Assembly (NCBI RefSeq): GCF_000255115.2
Contig: NC_018068.1
Location: forward strand, 1,293,977-1,357,976
Source: Desulfosporosinus acidiphilus SJ4
Lineage (GTDB): Bacteria; Bacillota; Desulfitobacteriia; Desulfitobacteriales; Desulfitobacteriaceae
Reading direction: 5' to 3'
Length of the DNA stretch: 64,000 bases
A program made the position numbers and the translations under genes. Positions 10,694 through 20,423 of this stretch are shown piece by piece. The notes beneath the pieces are model-generated. The model saw only the letters and a program-made list of their open reading frames with translations, did no database searches and was not told the origin of the DNA. The stretch's first letter is position 1. Each line of letters starts with the position of its first letter.

Positions 10694-12131
10694 TCGTTAT
10701 GAAATGGTTTGTGGCTTAGAAGTTCATGTGGAGCTTCAAACCAAGACGAAGATATTCTGTGGCTGTACTACCGAGTTTGGGGGGGAACAAAATACCCATG
10801 TCTGCCCTGTGTGCTTAGGTATGCCCGGAACCCTTCCGGTTTTAAACCGTGAAGTAGTCAATTATGCCATTCGTGCGGGATTGGCATTAAACTGTGAGAT
10901 CGCTGATTTTTCTAAATTTGACCGCAAGAACTACTATTATCCCGATTTAACGAAAAACTATCAGACGTCTCAATATGACCTGCCAATTTGCAAAAATGGC
11001 GGCTTGGAAATTGAAGTTGACGGAGTTAAAAAGTGGATTGGGATTACCCGGGCACATATGGAAGAAGATGCTGGGAAACTTGTTCACAGCGGGGAAACTA
11101 TTACGACTTCGGACGCCTCTTCCGTTGATTATAACCGGGCAGGAGTACCGCTTTTGGAGATTGTTTCCGAGCCTGACTTGCGTTCGATTCCGGAAGTTTT
11201 AGCCTATCTGGAACAGTTGGTCCAAATTCTGGAATACACTGGGGTTTCCGACTGCCGCATGGAACAAGGTTCGGTTCGCTTTGATGTCAATGTCTCCTTG
11301 AGGCCCGCAGGGTCAACAACCTTTGGAACCCGAACTGAGACAAAAAACCTTAATTCTTTCAGTTCAGTCCGACGCTGCATGGAATATGAAGTTGCCCGCC
11401 AGGCCCGTGTTCTTGATGAAGGGGAGGAAGTGGTTCAGGAAACCCGGACTTGGGATGAAGGCCGGGGAATTACCCTAGCATTGCGTTCCAAAGAAGAAGC
11501 TCATGATTACCGCTATTTCCCTGAGCCGGATCTCGTTCCCCTCGTAATAGACAGGGAGTGGGTAGAAGAAATTCGCAAAACATTGCCCGAACTTCCCAGA
11601 GAACGCCGGAACCGTTTACAGAGTTTAGGACTATCTGCTTACGATGCAGCAGTGCTTACGCAAACTAAAGCCATGGCCGACTATTTTGACCAGGGTTTAG
11701 CTCATGGTGCCGAGGCAAAGAGTTTAGCCAATTGGGTTATGGGGGATCTAACCAGGCTGCTGAACAGCAATCAGTGTCAAATAGCGGATTCGCCTGTTTC
11801 CGCCCAAAAGTTGGTGGAACTTGTAAAACTCATTGACAAAGGCACTTTGAGCGGCAAAATCGCCAAATCTGTTCTGGAAGAAATGTATTCTTCGGGCAAA
11901 GATGCTGACCAGATTGTCAAAGAGAAAGGGCTTGCTCAAATCAGTGATGAAGGAGCATTGCTCGGAATCATCGACCAGGTAATTGTCGCTAATCCCCAAT
12001 CCGTAGAAGATTTTCACGCGGGTAAAGAGCGGGCTATTGGGTTCTTAGTGGGACAGATTATGAAAGCGACAAAAGGACAAGCTAATCCTGGTCTTGTTAA
12101 TCAGCTGCTTAAGGAAAGATTAGCAAAGTAA
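10680..12131 (+). CDS. gatB: Asp-tRNA(Asn)/Glu-tRNA(Gln) amidotransferase subunit B
   Basis: This 483-residue subunit binds the tRNA, activates the misacylated Glu or Asp with ATP, and transfers the ammonia. The N-terminal catalytic domain has the family signature [10 protein letters not shown] and zinc-binding cysteines in FCGCTTEFG and [10 protein letters not shown]; a helical domain and C-terminal YqeY-like tail domain follow, ending in [16 protein letters not shown]. The start is GTG 10680, inside the end of gatA, preceded by a strong AGAGGAGGTG ribosome site. It is the last gene of the gatCAB operon and is followed by a strong hairpin. Confidence 0.97.
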   Translation: MAVADRYEMVCGLEVHVELQTKTKIFCGCTTEFGGEQNTHVCPVCLGMPGTLPVLNREVVNYAIRAGLALNCEIADFSKFDRKNYYYPDLTKNYQTSQYDLPICKNGGLEIEVDGVKKWIGITRAHMEEDAGKLVHSGETITTSDASSVDYNRAGVPLLEIVSEPDLRSIPEVLAYLEQLVQILEYTGVSDCRMEQGSVRFDVNVSLRPAGSTTFGTRTETKNLNSFSSVRRCMEYEVARQARVLDEGEEVVQETRTWDEGRGITLALRSKEEAHDYRYFPEPDLVPLVIDREWVEEIRKTLPELPRERRNRLQSLGLSAYDAAVLTQTKAMADYFDQGLAHGAEAKSLANWVMGDLTRLLNSNQCQIADSPVSAQKLVELVKLIDKGTLSGKIAKSVLEEMYSSGKDADQIVKEKGLAQISDEGALLGIIDQVIVANPQSVEDFHAGKERAIGFLVGQIMKATKGQANPGLVNQLLKERLAK

Positions 12132-12200
12132 CAGGATCTGTTAATAAAATTGGAATACCTCCTTGAGGTACTTCTATGACTTAAAACGATTTACTGCGTT

Positions 12201-12247
12201 TAAAGTGGGGTGGCCTAACTATTCATGTAATAGGCCATCCCACTTTA
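12201..12247 (+). terminator. Hairpin terminator after gatCAB
   Basis: A 17-bp stem (12201-12217 against 12231-12247) with one G-T wobble and a 13-base loop lies about 70 bases after the gatB stop. A T-rich but not pure T run follows. Confidence 0.7.
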
Positions 12248-12541
12248 ATATTAAATAAAGTATTAACTTTAAGAATTGTGTCAAATTTCATAAAATTATT
12301 AAGGGATATAAATCAAGAATTAATGATTTTAAATTATAACTAATTATAATTAGGCTTTATTCTCTTAAAGATAAAACCTTATGCTTTAATATTACTTAAA
12401 TGTATTAAGTGAAGGCTGATGTATACAGTATAAGCATTTTGATCTCCTTCAAACTTAACATTTATTATGCTAGTATAGAGAATAAATATTCGCGACATAG
12501 TATATAATATATTTCCCATTTGAAGAAGAGGGGTGTTTCCA
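12248..12541 (+). other. A+T-rich leader before the nifV-like gene
   Basis: No ORF, tRNA or recognised riboswitch is seen in this very A+T-rich stretch. It presumably holds the promoter of the nifV-like gene; TATAAT-like runs occur near 12500, but no -35/-10 pair stands out. Confidence 0.5.
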
Positions 12542-13672
12542 TTGAGACATTTAACGATTGTAGATACAACATTACGGGATGGAGAGCAAACGGCAGGAGT
12601 CGTATTTTCCAATCAAGAAAAATTGCGCATTGCTCGCTTACTCGATGAGGTAGGTGTTCATCAAATCGAAGCAGGGGTTGCCGTCATGGGCGGAGACGAA
12701 AAAAAAGCCATCAGCGAGATAGCAAAACTCGGTTTAAAAGCCAGTATTATGGGCTGGAATCGTGCGGTCATCTCGGATATTGAAGCATCTCTTGCTTGTG
12801 GAGTGGATGCGGTAGCCATTTCAATTTCCACGTCCGATATTCATATAGAACATAAACTTATGACCACCCGCGACGATGTACTGGAACGTATGGTTAAAGC
12901 GACAGAGTTTGCCAAAAGGGAAGGTATGTATATATCCGTCAATGCCGAAGATGCTTCCCGTTCCGATATGGATTTTCTGATCCGGTTTGCTCAGGAAGCT
13001 AAAAAAGCGGGTGCAGATCGTCTGCGTTATTGCGATACTGTTGGGATACTTGATCCCTTCACTACTTACGATAATATTAAAACGTTAATCGAGAAAACGG
13101 GGCTCGATGTTGAGATGCATACCCACGATGATTTTGGGATGGCCACGGCAAATGCTTTGGCTGGAGCTAAAGCAGGGGCTTCCCATGTTGGGGTCACTGT
13201 CAATGGATTAGGAGAACGCGCCGGTAATGCCGCTTTAGAAGAAGTGGTTATGGCTCTTAAGTTTTTACTCAACACTGATATGAGCTTTGCCACCGAACGA
13301 TTTGTTGAACTTTCTGAGTATGTTGCTCGGGCTTCAGGCCGTATGCTTCCTCCTTGGAAGTCTATTGTAGGAAGCAACATGTTTGCCCATGAATCAGGAA
13401 TTCACGCTGATGGGGCTTTAAAGAATCCCCGGACCTACGAAGCCTTCAGCCCGGAAGATGTCGGGCTAGAACGTCAGATTGTTATTGGCAAACACTCCGG
13501 AACTGCCTCGATTAAGGCAAAGTTTAAAGAATATGGCAAAGAAATTTCTGAGGAACAAGCAGTTGAAATGTTAGCTAAAGTACGTGCTTTGGCAGTGGAT
13601 ATGAAACGATCCTTATTTGATAAGGAACTTGTTTATATTTATGGGGATATGTTGAAACAAAAGAATCAATAA
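12542..13672 (+). CDS. nifV: Homocitrate synthase family protein (NifV-like)
   Basis: This 376-residue protein is a DRE-TIM metallolyase that condenses acetyl-CoA with a 2-oxoacid. The opening IVDTTLRDGEQ, the CDTVGILDPF strand, the metal-binding MHTHDDFGMATANA and VNGLGERAGNAALEE are all present and closest in character to NifV homocitrate synthase, which supplies homocitrate for the nitrogenase cofactor. It lacks the C-terminal leucine-binding domain of LeuA. No nif genes are visible nearby. Its neighbour is an isocitrate dehydrogenase-like gene, so a role in 2-oxoglutarate formation (Re-type citrate synthase, a related clostridial enzyme) is a real alternative. TTG 12542 is preferred because GAAGAGGGGTG lies just upstream; a GTG at 12533 would sit within that ribosome site. 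Confidence 0.78.
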   Translation: MRHLTIVDTTLRDGEQTAGVVFSNQEKLRIARLLDEVGVHQIEAGVAVMGGDEKKAISEIAKLGLKASIMGWNRAVISDIEASLACGVDAVAISISTSDIHIEHKLMTTRDDVLERMVKATEFAKREGMYISVNAEDASRSDMDFLIRFAQEAKKAGADRLRYCDTVGILDPFTTYDNIKTLIEKTGLDVEMHTHDDFGMATANALAGAKAGASHVGVTVNGLGERAGNAALEEVVMALKFLLNTDMSFATERFVELSEYVARASGRMLPPWKSIVGSNMFAHESGIHADGALKNPRTYEAFSPEDVGLERQIVIGKHSGTASIKAKFKEYGKEISEEQAVEMLAKVRALAVDMKRSLFDKELVYIYGDMLKQKNQ

Positions 13673-13763
13673 TACCACAATCAATCAATAAGGCGATAGT
13701 CAAAGGTGTTTAAGTCGCAGCGTTGACGGTTAGTTTTTCTTTAAGGAAAGGGAGTATCACTTA

Positions 13764-14765
13764 ATGACAGTTAAGGTTACATTGATTCCCGGCGATGGGA
13801 TAGGGCCTGAGGTAAGCGCCGCTACTCAAAAGGTAATAACCGCCAGTCAGGCACCTCTGGACTGGGAGGTTGTGGAAGCAGGAGAAGCTTGCATTGAAAA
13901 ATATGGAACTCCTTTACCGGAGCATGTATTAGAAACAATTCGCCGCAATAAGGTTGCAATCAAAGGACCGATTACGACTCCCGTCGGTAAGGGTTTTCGC
14001 AGCGTAAATGTAGCCCTGAGGCAGCAACTGCAGCTTTATGCCAATGTAAGACATTTGCGAAATCTGCCTAATGTCCCGTCTAAGTATCAAGACGTCGATA
14101 TAGTAGTTGTCAGGGAAAATACAGAAGACCTATATGCAGGCATTGAACACAAGGTTGGAAATTATGCCGCAGAATCCATTAAAGTGATAACACGTGATGC
14201 GTCAGAGCGCATAGGAAGGTACGCCTTTGAGCTTGCTCGGCGGGAAGGGCGTAAACGTGTGACGATTGTTCATAAAGCGAATATCATGAAGCTGAGTGAT
14301 GGACTCTTTCTGGAAAGTATCCGCCATGTAGCCCGAGATTTTCCTGAGATTGAATGTGAGGATCGGATTATTGATGCTTTGTGCATGAACCTGGTGCAAG
14401 TTCCCGAACAGTTTGATGTATTAGTGCTGCCCAACTTATACGGAGATATTGTATCCGACCTTGTTGCGGGTTTAGTCGGAGGATTAGGAGTTGCTCCGGG
14501 GGCAAACATTGGTGAGATGGGGGCGGTTTTTGAGGCCGTTCATGGCAGCGCTCCACAGATTGCCGGCAAAAATATAGCCAACCCTTTAGCGATGATTCTT
14601 TCCGGAATTGAAATGCTGAAGTACTTGGGATTTATAAAAGAGGCTCAGCGAGTGGAAAAGGGTATTAATGATGTTTTAAGTCATCGAGAGTATGTCACTC
14701 CCGATTTGGGTGGAACCTCCGGCACTCAGGAAATGGCAATGGCTATTGTTGAAAGTATGAAATAA
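13764..14765 (+). CDS. NAD-dependent isocitrate/isopropylmalate dehydrogenase family protein
   Basis: This 333-residue beta-decarboxylating dehydrogenase carries IPGDGIGPE at the N-terminus, the substrate-loop arginines in NVALRQQLQLYANVRHL, RENTEDLYAGIEHKVG, and the nucleotide-binding GSAPQIAGKNIANPLA near the C-terminus. The SVNVALRQ form of the substrate loop fits homodimeric NAD-linked isocitrate dehydrogenases and homoisocitrate dehydrogenases better than LeuB. It follows the nifV-like gene by 91 bases with its own ribosome site (AAGGAAAGGGAG), so the pair may form a short pathway from acetyl-CoA plus oxaloacetate or 2-oxoglutarate. In anaerobes such a pair commonly supplies 2-oxoglutarate for glutamate synthesis. 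The substrate cannot be settled from sequence alone. Confidence 0.85.
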   Translation: MTVKVTLIPGDGIGPEVSAATQKVITASQAPLDWEVVEAGEACIEKYGTPLPEHVLETIRRNKVAIKGPITTPVGKGFRSVNVALRQQLQLYANVRHLRNLPNVPSKYQDVDIVVVRENTEDLYAGIEHKVGNYAAESIKVITRDASERIGRYAFELARREGRKRVTIVHKANIMKLSDGLFLESIRHVARDFPEIECEDRIIDALCMNLVQVPEQFDVLVLPNLYGDIVSDLVAGLVGGLGVAPGANIGEMGAVFEAVHGSAPQIAGKNIANPLAMILSGIEMLKYLGFIKEAQRVEKGINDVLSHREYVTPDLGGTSGTQEMAMAIVESMK

Positions 14766-14848
14766 ATGAAGATTATAACTTAAGAACCCAGATTATGAGA
14801 CGCGTTCAAACTCTTAAATCCATTACAGGAAGTAGCTTGAATTCGGTA

Positions 14849-14887
14849 AAAGGCAGGTGAGGGATTGAGTTCCAAGCCTGTCTTTTC
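14849..14887 (+). terminator. Hairpin terminator after the dehydrogenase gene
   Basis: AAAGGCAGG (14849-14857) pairs with CCTGTCTTT (14877-14885) with one G-T wobble, ending in a short T tract, 84 bases after the stop. Confidence 0.6.
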
Positions 14888-15223
14888 ACAAGGTGTAAAC
14901 AATTAAATACATGTATCTATATGTAGACATAACCGCGAGCTAAAGATTAGTCCATTTTGATTGAATTTTGTACAATTTATGTCAACAATAGTGGACAATA
15001 GTGTTCGAGAAATCCAAAAGTTTTAACTTCCAATTTCTACACAAAACCTAGATGCAGCACTAAATCAAAAATTCCGAATCTATTGAATAATATTGGCACA
15101 ATAATTGCAAAGAAAATTCAATACTCTCCAAATTGACTAAATCTCAGGCGGAGTTAAGGCGGTACTTGTGTTTTTTGCTCAAGGCACTAGAGATTCATGG
15201 AATTAAGTAAGGAGGATGCAGCA
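14888..15223 (+). other. Regulatory leader of the CoA-transferase gene
   Basis: This stretch holds no gene. It contains a sigma-54 promoter at 15094-15108 and, about 100 bases upstream of it, a 9-base direct repeat ACAATAGTG at a 10-base spacing (about 14985-15003) that is imperfectly palindromic with flanking TGTC/GACA. This is a plausible site for a sigma-54 activator. Confidence 0.5.
15094..15108 (+). promoter_or_regulatory. Sigma-54 (-24/-12) promoter
   Basis: TGGCAC (15094-15099), five bases, then TTGC (15105-15108) matches the RpoN consensus TGGCAC-N5-TTGC exactly, preceded by the favoured extra T. The first gene downstream is the CoA-transferase, with a leader of about 100 bases. No bacterial enhancer-binding protein gene is in the window. 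Confidence 0.82.
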
Positions 15224-16555
15224 TTGATTAGGGAAGAGTATCAAAAGAAATGTGTTACGGCAGATGAAGCTGTAAAAGTGATTCGCAGCGGGGATTGGGT
15301 AGAGTTTGCTTGGGCCGCGAGCGTGGCCGGTCTGTTAGACGAAGCATTGGCCCGTCGTAAAGATGAGCTTTATGACGTGAATCTGCGCGGAGGCGTACTA
15401 TTGACTCCCTTGGCCTGTATTGAGAGTGATCCAACGGGAGAACATTTTACCTGGAACAGCTGGCATCTTGGTGGACGGGAACGCAAATGGGCTCAAAAAG
15501 GTTTGGCCTATTATATCCCGCTAAAATATTCGGAATTGCCACGCTACATACGTGAAAATTTACAAACGGATGTAGTAGCTATTCAGGTCGCCCCCATGGA
15601 TGAGCATGGCTATTTTAGTTTTGGCGTAACAGTCTCCCACTATGCTGCGGCGATTGAAAAGGCCCGCAATGTTATCGTTGAGGTTAACGAAGATATGCCT
15701 AGAGTCCATGGTGGATATGACCATATGGTGCATATTTCCAAAGTTGATTATATTGTTGAAGGCGGTCATCGTGGTCTGCCAGTCCTTCCATCGGCTCCTG
15801 CATCAGAGATTGACCGGCAAATTGCCGCCTATGTCCTGCCGGAGATTAAAGACGGAGCTTGTATCCAACTTGGTATTGGCGGGATGCCTAACGCCTTAGG
15901 ACAGATGATAGCCGAATCGGATCTTAAGGACCTCGGAATTCACACAGAAATGTTGGTTGATGGGTTTGTCGATATGGTGGAAGCAGGGAAGGTCACCGGG
16001 AGATGTAAAAATTTAGACCGCGGCAGAATGGTATATTCTTTTGCAGCGGGTACACAGAAACTTTATGATTTTATGCGTGACAATCCATCTTTGGCCGGTT
16101 ATCCTGTGGACTATTCCAACTTGCCTTTCATAGCTTCCCAGATTGACCAGCTGATTTCAATTAACAGCGCTTTGGAAATCGATCTGACGGGACAAGTTTG
16201 CTCAGAATCGGCCGGACCAAATATCATTAGCGGTGCCGGCGGCCAGTTGGATTTTGTGGAAGCTGCCTATCACTCTAAGGGCGGAAAAAGCTTCATTTGT
16301 TTGCCTTCCACCTTTAAAGATAAACAAGGAACTGTACACTCCAGAATTAAAGGGCTTTTAACTCTTGGGGCAACAGTTACGGATACGAGGCCAACCGTCC
16401 AATTTGTTGTCACTGAGTATGGCAAGGTTAACTTAAAGGGACTCTCAACCTGGCAGAGAGCAGAGGCCTTGATTTCAATTGCTCATCCTGACTTTAGAGA
16501 GGGTCTTATTGAAGAAGCTAAGAAATTAGGTATTTGGCGGAAAAAGTCCAAATAG
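15224..16555 (+). CDS. Butyryl-CoA:acetate / 4-hydroxybutyrate CoA-transferase family protein
   Basis: This family I CoA-transferase moves CoA between short acids, typically acetate and butyryl-CoA or 4-hydroxybutyryl-CoA, in anaerobic acid metabolism. Features include [29 protein letters not shown], the CSES segment expected to carry the catalytic glutamate, and [21 protein letters not shown], the oxyanion-hole motif of the butyryl-CoA type. TTG 15224 is chosen because AAGGAGG (15209-15215) stands eight bases before it and homologues begin near EEYQKK; the longer ATG 15197 start would place this ribosome site inside the gene. The protein has 443 residues from TTG or 452 from ATG. A perfect sigma-54 promoter precedes it, so expression probably depends on an RpoN activator sensing an organic acid. 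It appears monocistronic. Confidence 0.88.
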   Translation: MIREEYQKKCVTADEAVKVIRSGDWVEFAWAASVAGLLDEALARRKDELYDVNLRGGVLLTPLACIESDPTGEHFTWNSWHLGGRERKWAQKGLAYYIPLKYSELPRYIRENLQTDVVAIQVAPMDEHGYFSFGVTVSHYAAAIEKARNVIVEVNEDMPRVHGGYDHMVHISKVDYIVEGGHRGLPVLPSAPASEIDRQIAAYVLPEIKDGACIQLGIGGMPNALGQMIAESDLKDLGIHTEMLVDGFVDMVEAGKVTGRCKNLDRGRMVYSFAAGTQKLYDFMRDNPSLAGYPVDYSNLPFIASQIDQLISINSALEIDLTGQVCSESAGPNIISGAGGQLDFVEAAYHSKGGKSFICLPSTFKDKQGTVHSRIKGLLTLGATVTDTRPTVQFVVTEYGKVNLKGLSTWQRAEALISIAHPDFREGLIEEAKKLGIWRKKSK

Positions 16556-16712
16556 CAAATAAAAACACCATTACCAAATATAAGCCAATGCCAAATTAAA
16601 AAATATTAATTTGATTTCGAGATGTTTACGAAGAGCTTGAAGGAGTACCCCGTTTATGGAAATTATATTCTTAGGATGGGGATAAATTAAGAAACGAATT
16701 ATGTCGCAAAAT

Positions 16713-16760
16713 GTAAACCGTGAGAAGGGAGTCCCTTGGATAGGGCTCCTTCTTTTTCAT
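16713..16760 (+). terminator. Hairpin terminator after the CoA-transferase gene
   Basis: GAGAAGGGAGTCCC pairs imperfectly with AGGGCTCCTTCTT, and a TTTTTC run follows, about 160 bases after the stop. Confidence 0.65.
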
Positions 16761-16852
16761 CTCTGGACATTAGCCCGGGGAACCCTTAGAATTGGGAATA
16801 GAAGTGTTTCGATGATAGAGTCTCAAGCACTATGAGATAGAGGATGAATAGT

Positions 16853-17560
16853 ATGGTTAAAAAGAAAGAGGTTCGAATTCCCCCACGACAACCTATCTGG
16901 AACATATGGCAAGGCCTGTTTTTAATAGCATTAGTTACACTTTTAGAATTTCCCCTTGGCTGGCTGGAAACTCCTAAAGATCTGGCTTCAGTAAACGGAG
17001 TTTTAAGATTTTTAGGGGTAGGATTTGGGGATGTATTTCTATACATTAGTGTTATTTGGATTTTTATGCGCCTCATTCGCCGTCCTTTTTCAGACTTGGG
17101 TTTTGTAAAGGCTGAAAAACGATTTATTTTGTTAGGACTTGCGGCTGGATTTTTTCTGTTTTTTAGTATTGGTCTCTTAGGGAACGAATTGACAAAAATC
17201 TTGGGTATACCAGCGCCGCAGAGTTTTGCCATTGCGGTTAAAGGGGCAAACTATTCTTGGGAATTCGCTCTTCTTACCTTATTGGGAGGAATCATAGCAC
17301 CCATTAAAGAAGAAATGCTTTTTCGCGGATTAATCTACCCGCCGCTGCGAGAAGCTCACGGGAAGGGCAAAGGAATAGTCCTGACCGGAATGTTTTTTGC
17401 GATGTTACATTTTGACCTAATACGGTTTTTACCCTTATTTCTGGGAGGAATTGTCCTTACATGGTTATATGAACGCTCTTCCAGTATATGGCCGTCAGTT
17501 GTAGCACACGGGACATGGAATATTTTGATGGCTCTTGCCCTTTGGATACAGCGTTATTAG
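16853..17560 (+). CDS. CPBP family intramembrane metalloprotease
   Basis: This 235-residue membrane protein belongs to the CPBP (Rce1-like, Abi) family. It has about seven hydrophobic helices and the three family motifs: EEMLFRG near residue 157 (the EExxxR glutamate pair), a histidine in FFAMLHFD, and VAHGTWN near the C-terminus. Members are intramembrane proteases; bacterial ones act in peptide self-immunity, protein secretion or unknown processes. The start is ATG 16853, nine bases after GATAGAGG; the alternative ATG 16844 lies on the ribosome site. It precedes an ABC exporter pair by about 150 bases, which is compatible with, but does not prove, a shared function. Confidence 0.85.
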   Translation: MVKKKEVRIPPRQPIWNIWQGLFLIALVTLLEFPLGWLETPKDLASVNGVLRFLGVGFGDVFLYISVIWIFMRLIRRPFSDLGFVKAEKRFILLGLAAGFFLFFSIGLLGNELTKILGIPAPQSFAIAVKGANYSWEFALLTLLGGIIAPIKEEMLFRGLIYPPLREAHGKGKGIVLTGMFFAMLHFDLIRFLPLFLGGIVLTWLYERSSSIWPSVVAHGTWNILMALALWIQRY

Positions 17561-17706
17561 TGACCATCATGTTTTTTATGATTATTCCAGGCATAGATAC
17601 ACGATACTAGTAGGGCAGTTTTTGTTATTTTCTGCAGATGCTTCAATCGTAAAAATTAATACTACTTCTTTATAATATCTAAAAACCAAGAAGGAGAGCT
17701 GTAACT

Positions 17707-18480
17707 TTGGATTCTGTTTTAATCAAGACTCATGGATTGACGAAAAGGTATGGGGCGGTCCCTGTGGTAAAAGGGCTTGATTTAGAAGTTAAAAGCGGTG
17801 AAATATTTGGCTTCTTGGGGCCTAATGGTGCCGGGAAAACAACGACAATTAAAATGTTGACGGGTTTGCTGGACCCTAGTGAAGGCGAGGCCTTAATCTG
17901 TAACTATGATATTAGTAAACAGCCAACTCAAGCTAAGTCTCTAATGGCCTATGTACCTGATCAGCCAAAATTATATGGTAAGCTTTCGGCGCGGGAGTTC
18001 TTGTACCTTATTTCTGCCCTTTATAGAGTTCCTAAGGAAGTCATGAAAGAGAGGGCGGAACAACTGTTGAGTTTGTTCGGACTTCAAGATCGTGCGGATG
18101 AGTTGCTGGAAGGCTATTCTCATGGCATGCGTCAAAAGGTGGTATTGGCCTCGGCTCTTATCCATCAGCCCAAGGTAATTCTTCTCGATGAGCCTACCGT
18201 CGGCCTTGATCCGGGAAGTGCTCGTTTACTTAAAGATGTTCTGCAGGAAATGGCTCGCCAAGGAGCTGCTATTTTTGTCTCCACCCATATACTGGAGATT
18301 GCAGAAAGGATGTGCCATCGCGTAGGTATTCTTAAAGATGGCTTGCTGATTGCTCAAGGCAGTCCTGAAGAGCTGCGGAAGAAGGTTGGACGCGAAGGAG
18401 AAAGCCTGGAAGATATCTTCTTAGAGCTTACAGGCGGTCATGAAAATGCTGAACTGATTAAGGGTCTGGAGGAGGGCTGA
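17707..18480 (+). CDS. ABC transporter ATP-binding protein (ABC-2 exporter type)
   Basis: This 257-residue ATPase has Walker A GPNGAGKTTT, a Q-loop near YVPDQP, the signature YSHGMRQK (a variant of LSGGQ typical of ABC-2 exporters), Walker B VILLDEPTVGLDP and the switch histidine in STHILE. It powers the membrane protein encoded 4 bases downstream. The start is TTG 17707, preceded by AAGGAGAG at 17691-17698. Two-gene systems of this kind export antibiotics, lipids or peptides, but the substrate cannot be inferred here. Confidence 0.92.
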   Translation: MDSVLIKTHGLTKRYGAVPVVKGLDLEVKSGEIFGFLGPNGAGKTTTIKMLTGLLDPSEGEALICNYDISKQPTQAKSLMAYVPDQPKLYGKLSAREFLYLISALYRVPKEVMKERAEQLLSLFGLQDRADELLEGYSHGMRQKVVLASALIHQPKVILLDEPTVGLDPGSARLLKDVLQEMARQGAAIFVSTHILEIAERMCHRVGILKDGLLIAQGSPEELRKKVGREGESLEDIFLELTGGHENAELIKGLEEG

Positions 18481-18484
18481 AGGT

Positions 18485-20332
18485 ATGAAAATTCAATTGC
18501 CTCCGCCTTTGATGAGCCCGCCGCCGGAACAATCCTTTCTGCAAAATTTGATGCTGTTGTTGAGGAATCAGCTGCGAGTTAGTTGGAATCAGTTCCGTCA
18601 CAGGCCTGTGAGAGTCCTTATCGCCATGGTAGGGCTTTTAATAGGAGTAATTGCAATTGTCGTTTCCCTAGGAATTTTCGCTTATGGGTCTTTAAAAGCC
18701 CTGTCTCCCGATACAGTCCAGGGCTTCCTATCGATGTTATTTATGGTCGGCTTAGGGGGACAGATCTTTTTTGGTATTACAGGAGCCTTTGTTGCCCTTT
18801 ACATGTCCGACGACCTTGAGCTTTTGTTCATGGCACCGGTACCTATTAAAGCAGTGTTTGCTATTAAATCTTTAGTGATTATTGGAAGTAATTTTTTAAC
18901 GGCTGTTTTGTTTGCCTTCTTACCCGGACTGTTTTACGGATTGATGTTTAAAGCCGGAGCCTCATTCTATATCCTAGTTTTGCTGGTCGGTCTAGGTTTA
19001 TGGGCAATGGGGACGGCGATTGCTGAATTGATTAATCTGTTGGTAATGCGCATTATCCCGCCCCATCGCAGCAAGGAAGCTATTGGCGTTATAGGGGCTT
19101 TGGGAGGAATCATCATTGCCATTAGTTTTCAGCTCCCCAATATGCTGATGAACAGCAACAGCAAATTCAATCTTGGCTCTTGGCTGGAACAACAGAAACA
19201 GATGCTTAGTGTCATGAAGTTTTTTCCCTGGGGATGGGGTTCGTCTGCACTGGTTGCTGGGGTTTCCCAAAATTTCTTAGGGGGATTAGGCTGGAGCCTG
19301 TTAATACTTGTGGTCGGGGTTTTACTTTTCTTAATCGCCTTTAATCTCGTCGAGAAAGGATTCCGCAGAGGATTCATTTCCCTGAGTCAAGGGGAAAGGG
19401 GCAAACGGCGTAAGGCACAGGCAGAAGTGGAGGGAGTAAAGCCGCTGAAGGCCCCTTCCCTTGCAATTCTAAAGCAAGATGTTGTACCTCCGGCATCTCC
19501 TTGGTTAGGAATGTGGGCCGTGGCCAAAAAGGATCTGCTCTCTATGAAGCGTGATACCCGGGAGTGGTTCGGATACTTAGTGCCTCTGATTATTATGCTT
19601 TTCTTTGTTGGTCAGTTTTTGCTTTCCTCTATTAAGACTTCCCAAAGCTCATTAATGACAGTGCTAATCATGTATACCATCATGTTCAGCGGAAATATGG
19701 CCTTACAATCCTTTGGCCGTGAAGGAGAATCTGACTGGCTCTTAAACAGTGTGCCTCTCGCTGGATGGCCGGTGGTCTGGGGAAAATTATTGGCCGCTGT
19801 TTTACCTACTTTGGTGTTAATGGAAGCACTGCTCGTTGGAACTGCGTTGGCTATAGGGGTTTCTAAGACCCTTATTATTGCATTGGCCGTTGGAGCGGTA
19901 TTCCTCTCGTTAGGAGCAAGTTCTATCGGGCTCTTTTATTCGATTAATAACTGCCGTTATAATCCGGATACACCTCAGCAGAGGATCGCTCCAGGGGCTT
20001 CCTTGTTTATGTACCTGTTAAACTTATTCTTTATACTTTTATTGGCCGTGGGTTTAACCTATCTCTTTTTGCCCGGAGAGTTAGTTCCTGTTCTAAGGGG
20101 CCTTCCGGCTGTAACCTATAAAGGTGGTTTGCTGTCAGGTCTATTTTATGGAATCTATCTCCTAAGCCGGCCTCTCTTATGGTCATCGGCATGGCGGGTG
20201 TTTCTGGGGGTTATCGTAACGGGCGGAATTTGGGCGGCCATGTTTTTCGGATTTATGGCGGCTACTGTTCGGCAAAGTAAGAAAGGTTTTCGGGTGGAGA
20301 TAATTGCTGGCAAAAAGAAAAGAAGACGCTAG
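18485..20332 (+). CDS. ABC-2 type exporter membrane protein
   Basis: This 615-residue protein has about twelve to fourteen hydrophobic segments in two halves, separated by a charged loop near residues 295-330 rich in Lys and Arg (GERGKRRKAQAE). It resembles the large putative ABC exporter subunits of Firmicutes in which both permease halves are fused. It starts (ATG 18485) four bases after the ATPase stop, with a GAGGAGGGCTGAAGG ribosome site inside the ATPase end, so the two are translationally linked and form one transporter. No signal peptide or soluble domain is seen. The C-terminus ends in a basic KKKRRR tail on the cytoplasmic side. Confidence 0.85.
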   Translation: MKIQLPPPLMSPPPEQSFLQNLMLLLRNQLRVSWNQFRHRPVRVLIAMVGLLIGVIAIVVSLGIFAYGSLKALSPDTVQGFLSMLFMVGLGGQIFFGITGAFVALYMSDDLELLFMAPVPIKAVFAIKSLVIIGSNFLTAVLFAFLPGLFYGLMFKAGASFYILVLLVGLGLWAMGTAIAELINLLVMRIIPPHRSKEAIGVIGALGGIIIAISFQLPNMLMNSNSKFNLGSWLEQQKQMLSVMKFFPWGWGSSALVAGVSQNFLGGLGWSLLILVVGVLLFLIAFNLVEKGFRRGFISLSQGERGKRRKAQAEVEGVKPLKAPSLAILKQDVVPPASPWLGMWAVAKKDLLSMKRDTREWFGYLVPLIIMLFFVGQFLLSSIKTSQSSLMTVLIMYTIMFSGNMALQSFGREGESDWLLNSVPLAGWPVVWGKLLAAVLPTLVLMEALLVGTALAIGVSKTLIIALAVGAVFLSLGASSIGLFYSINNCRYNPDTPQQRIAPGASLFMYLLNLFFILLLAVGLTYLFLPGELVPVLRGLPAVTYKGGLLSGLFYGIYLLSRPLLWSSAWRVFLGVIVTGGIWAAMFFGFMAATVRQSKKGFRVEIIAGKKKRRR

Positions 20333-20423
20333 GAGCAGACGATAGTTTTGCAGATAGAAGACCATCGGACAGAATGGATACCTGAATTCAGTGAACCGGA
20401 ATACATTGGGGAGGATAGAATCG

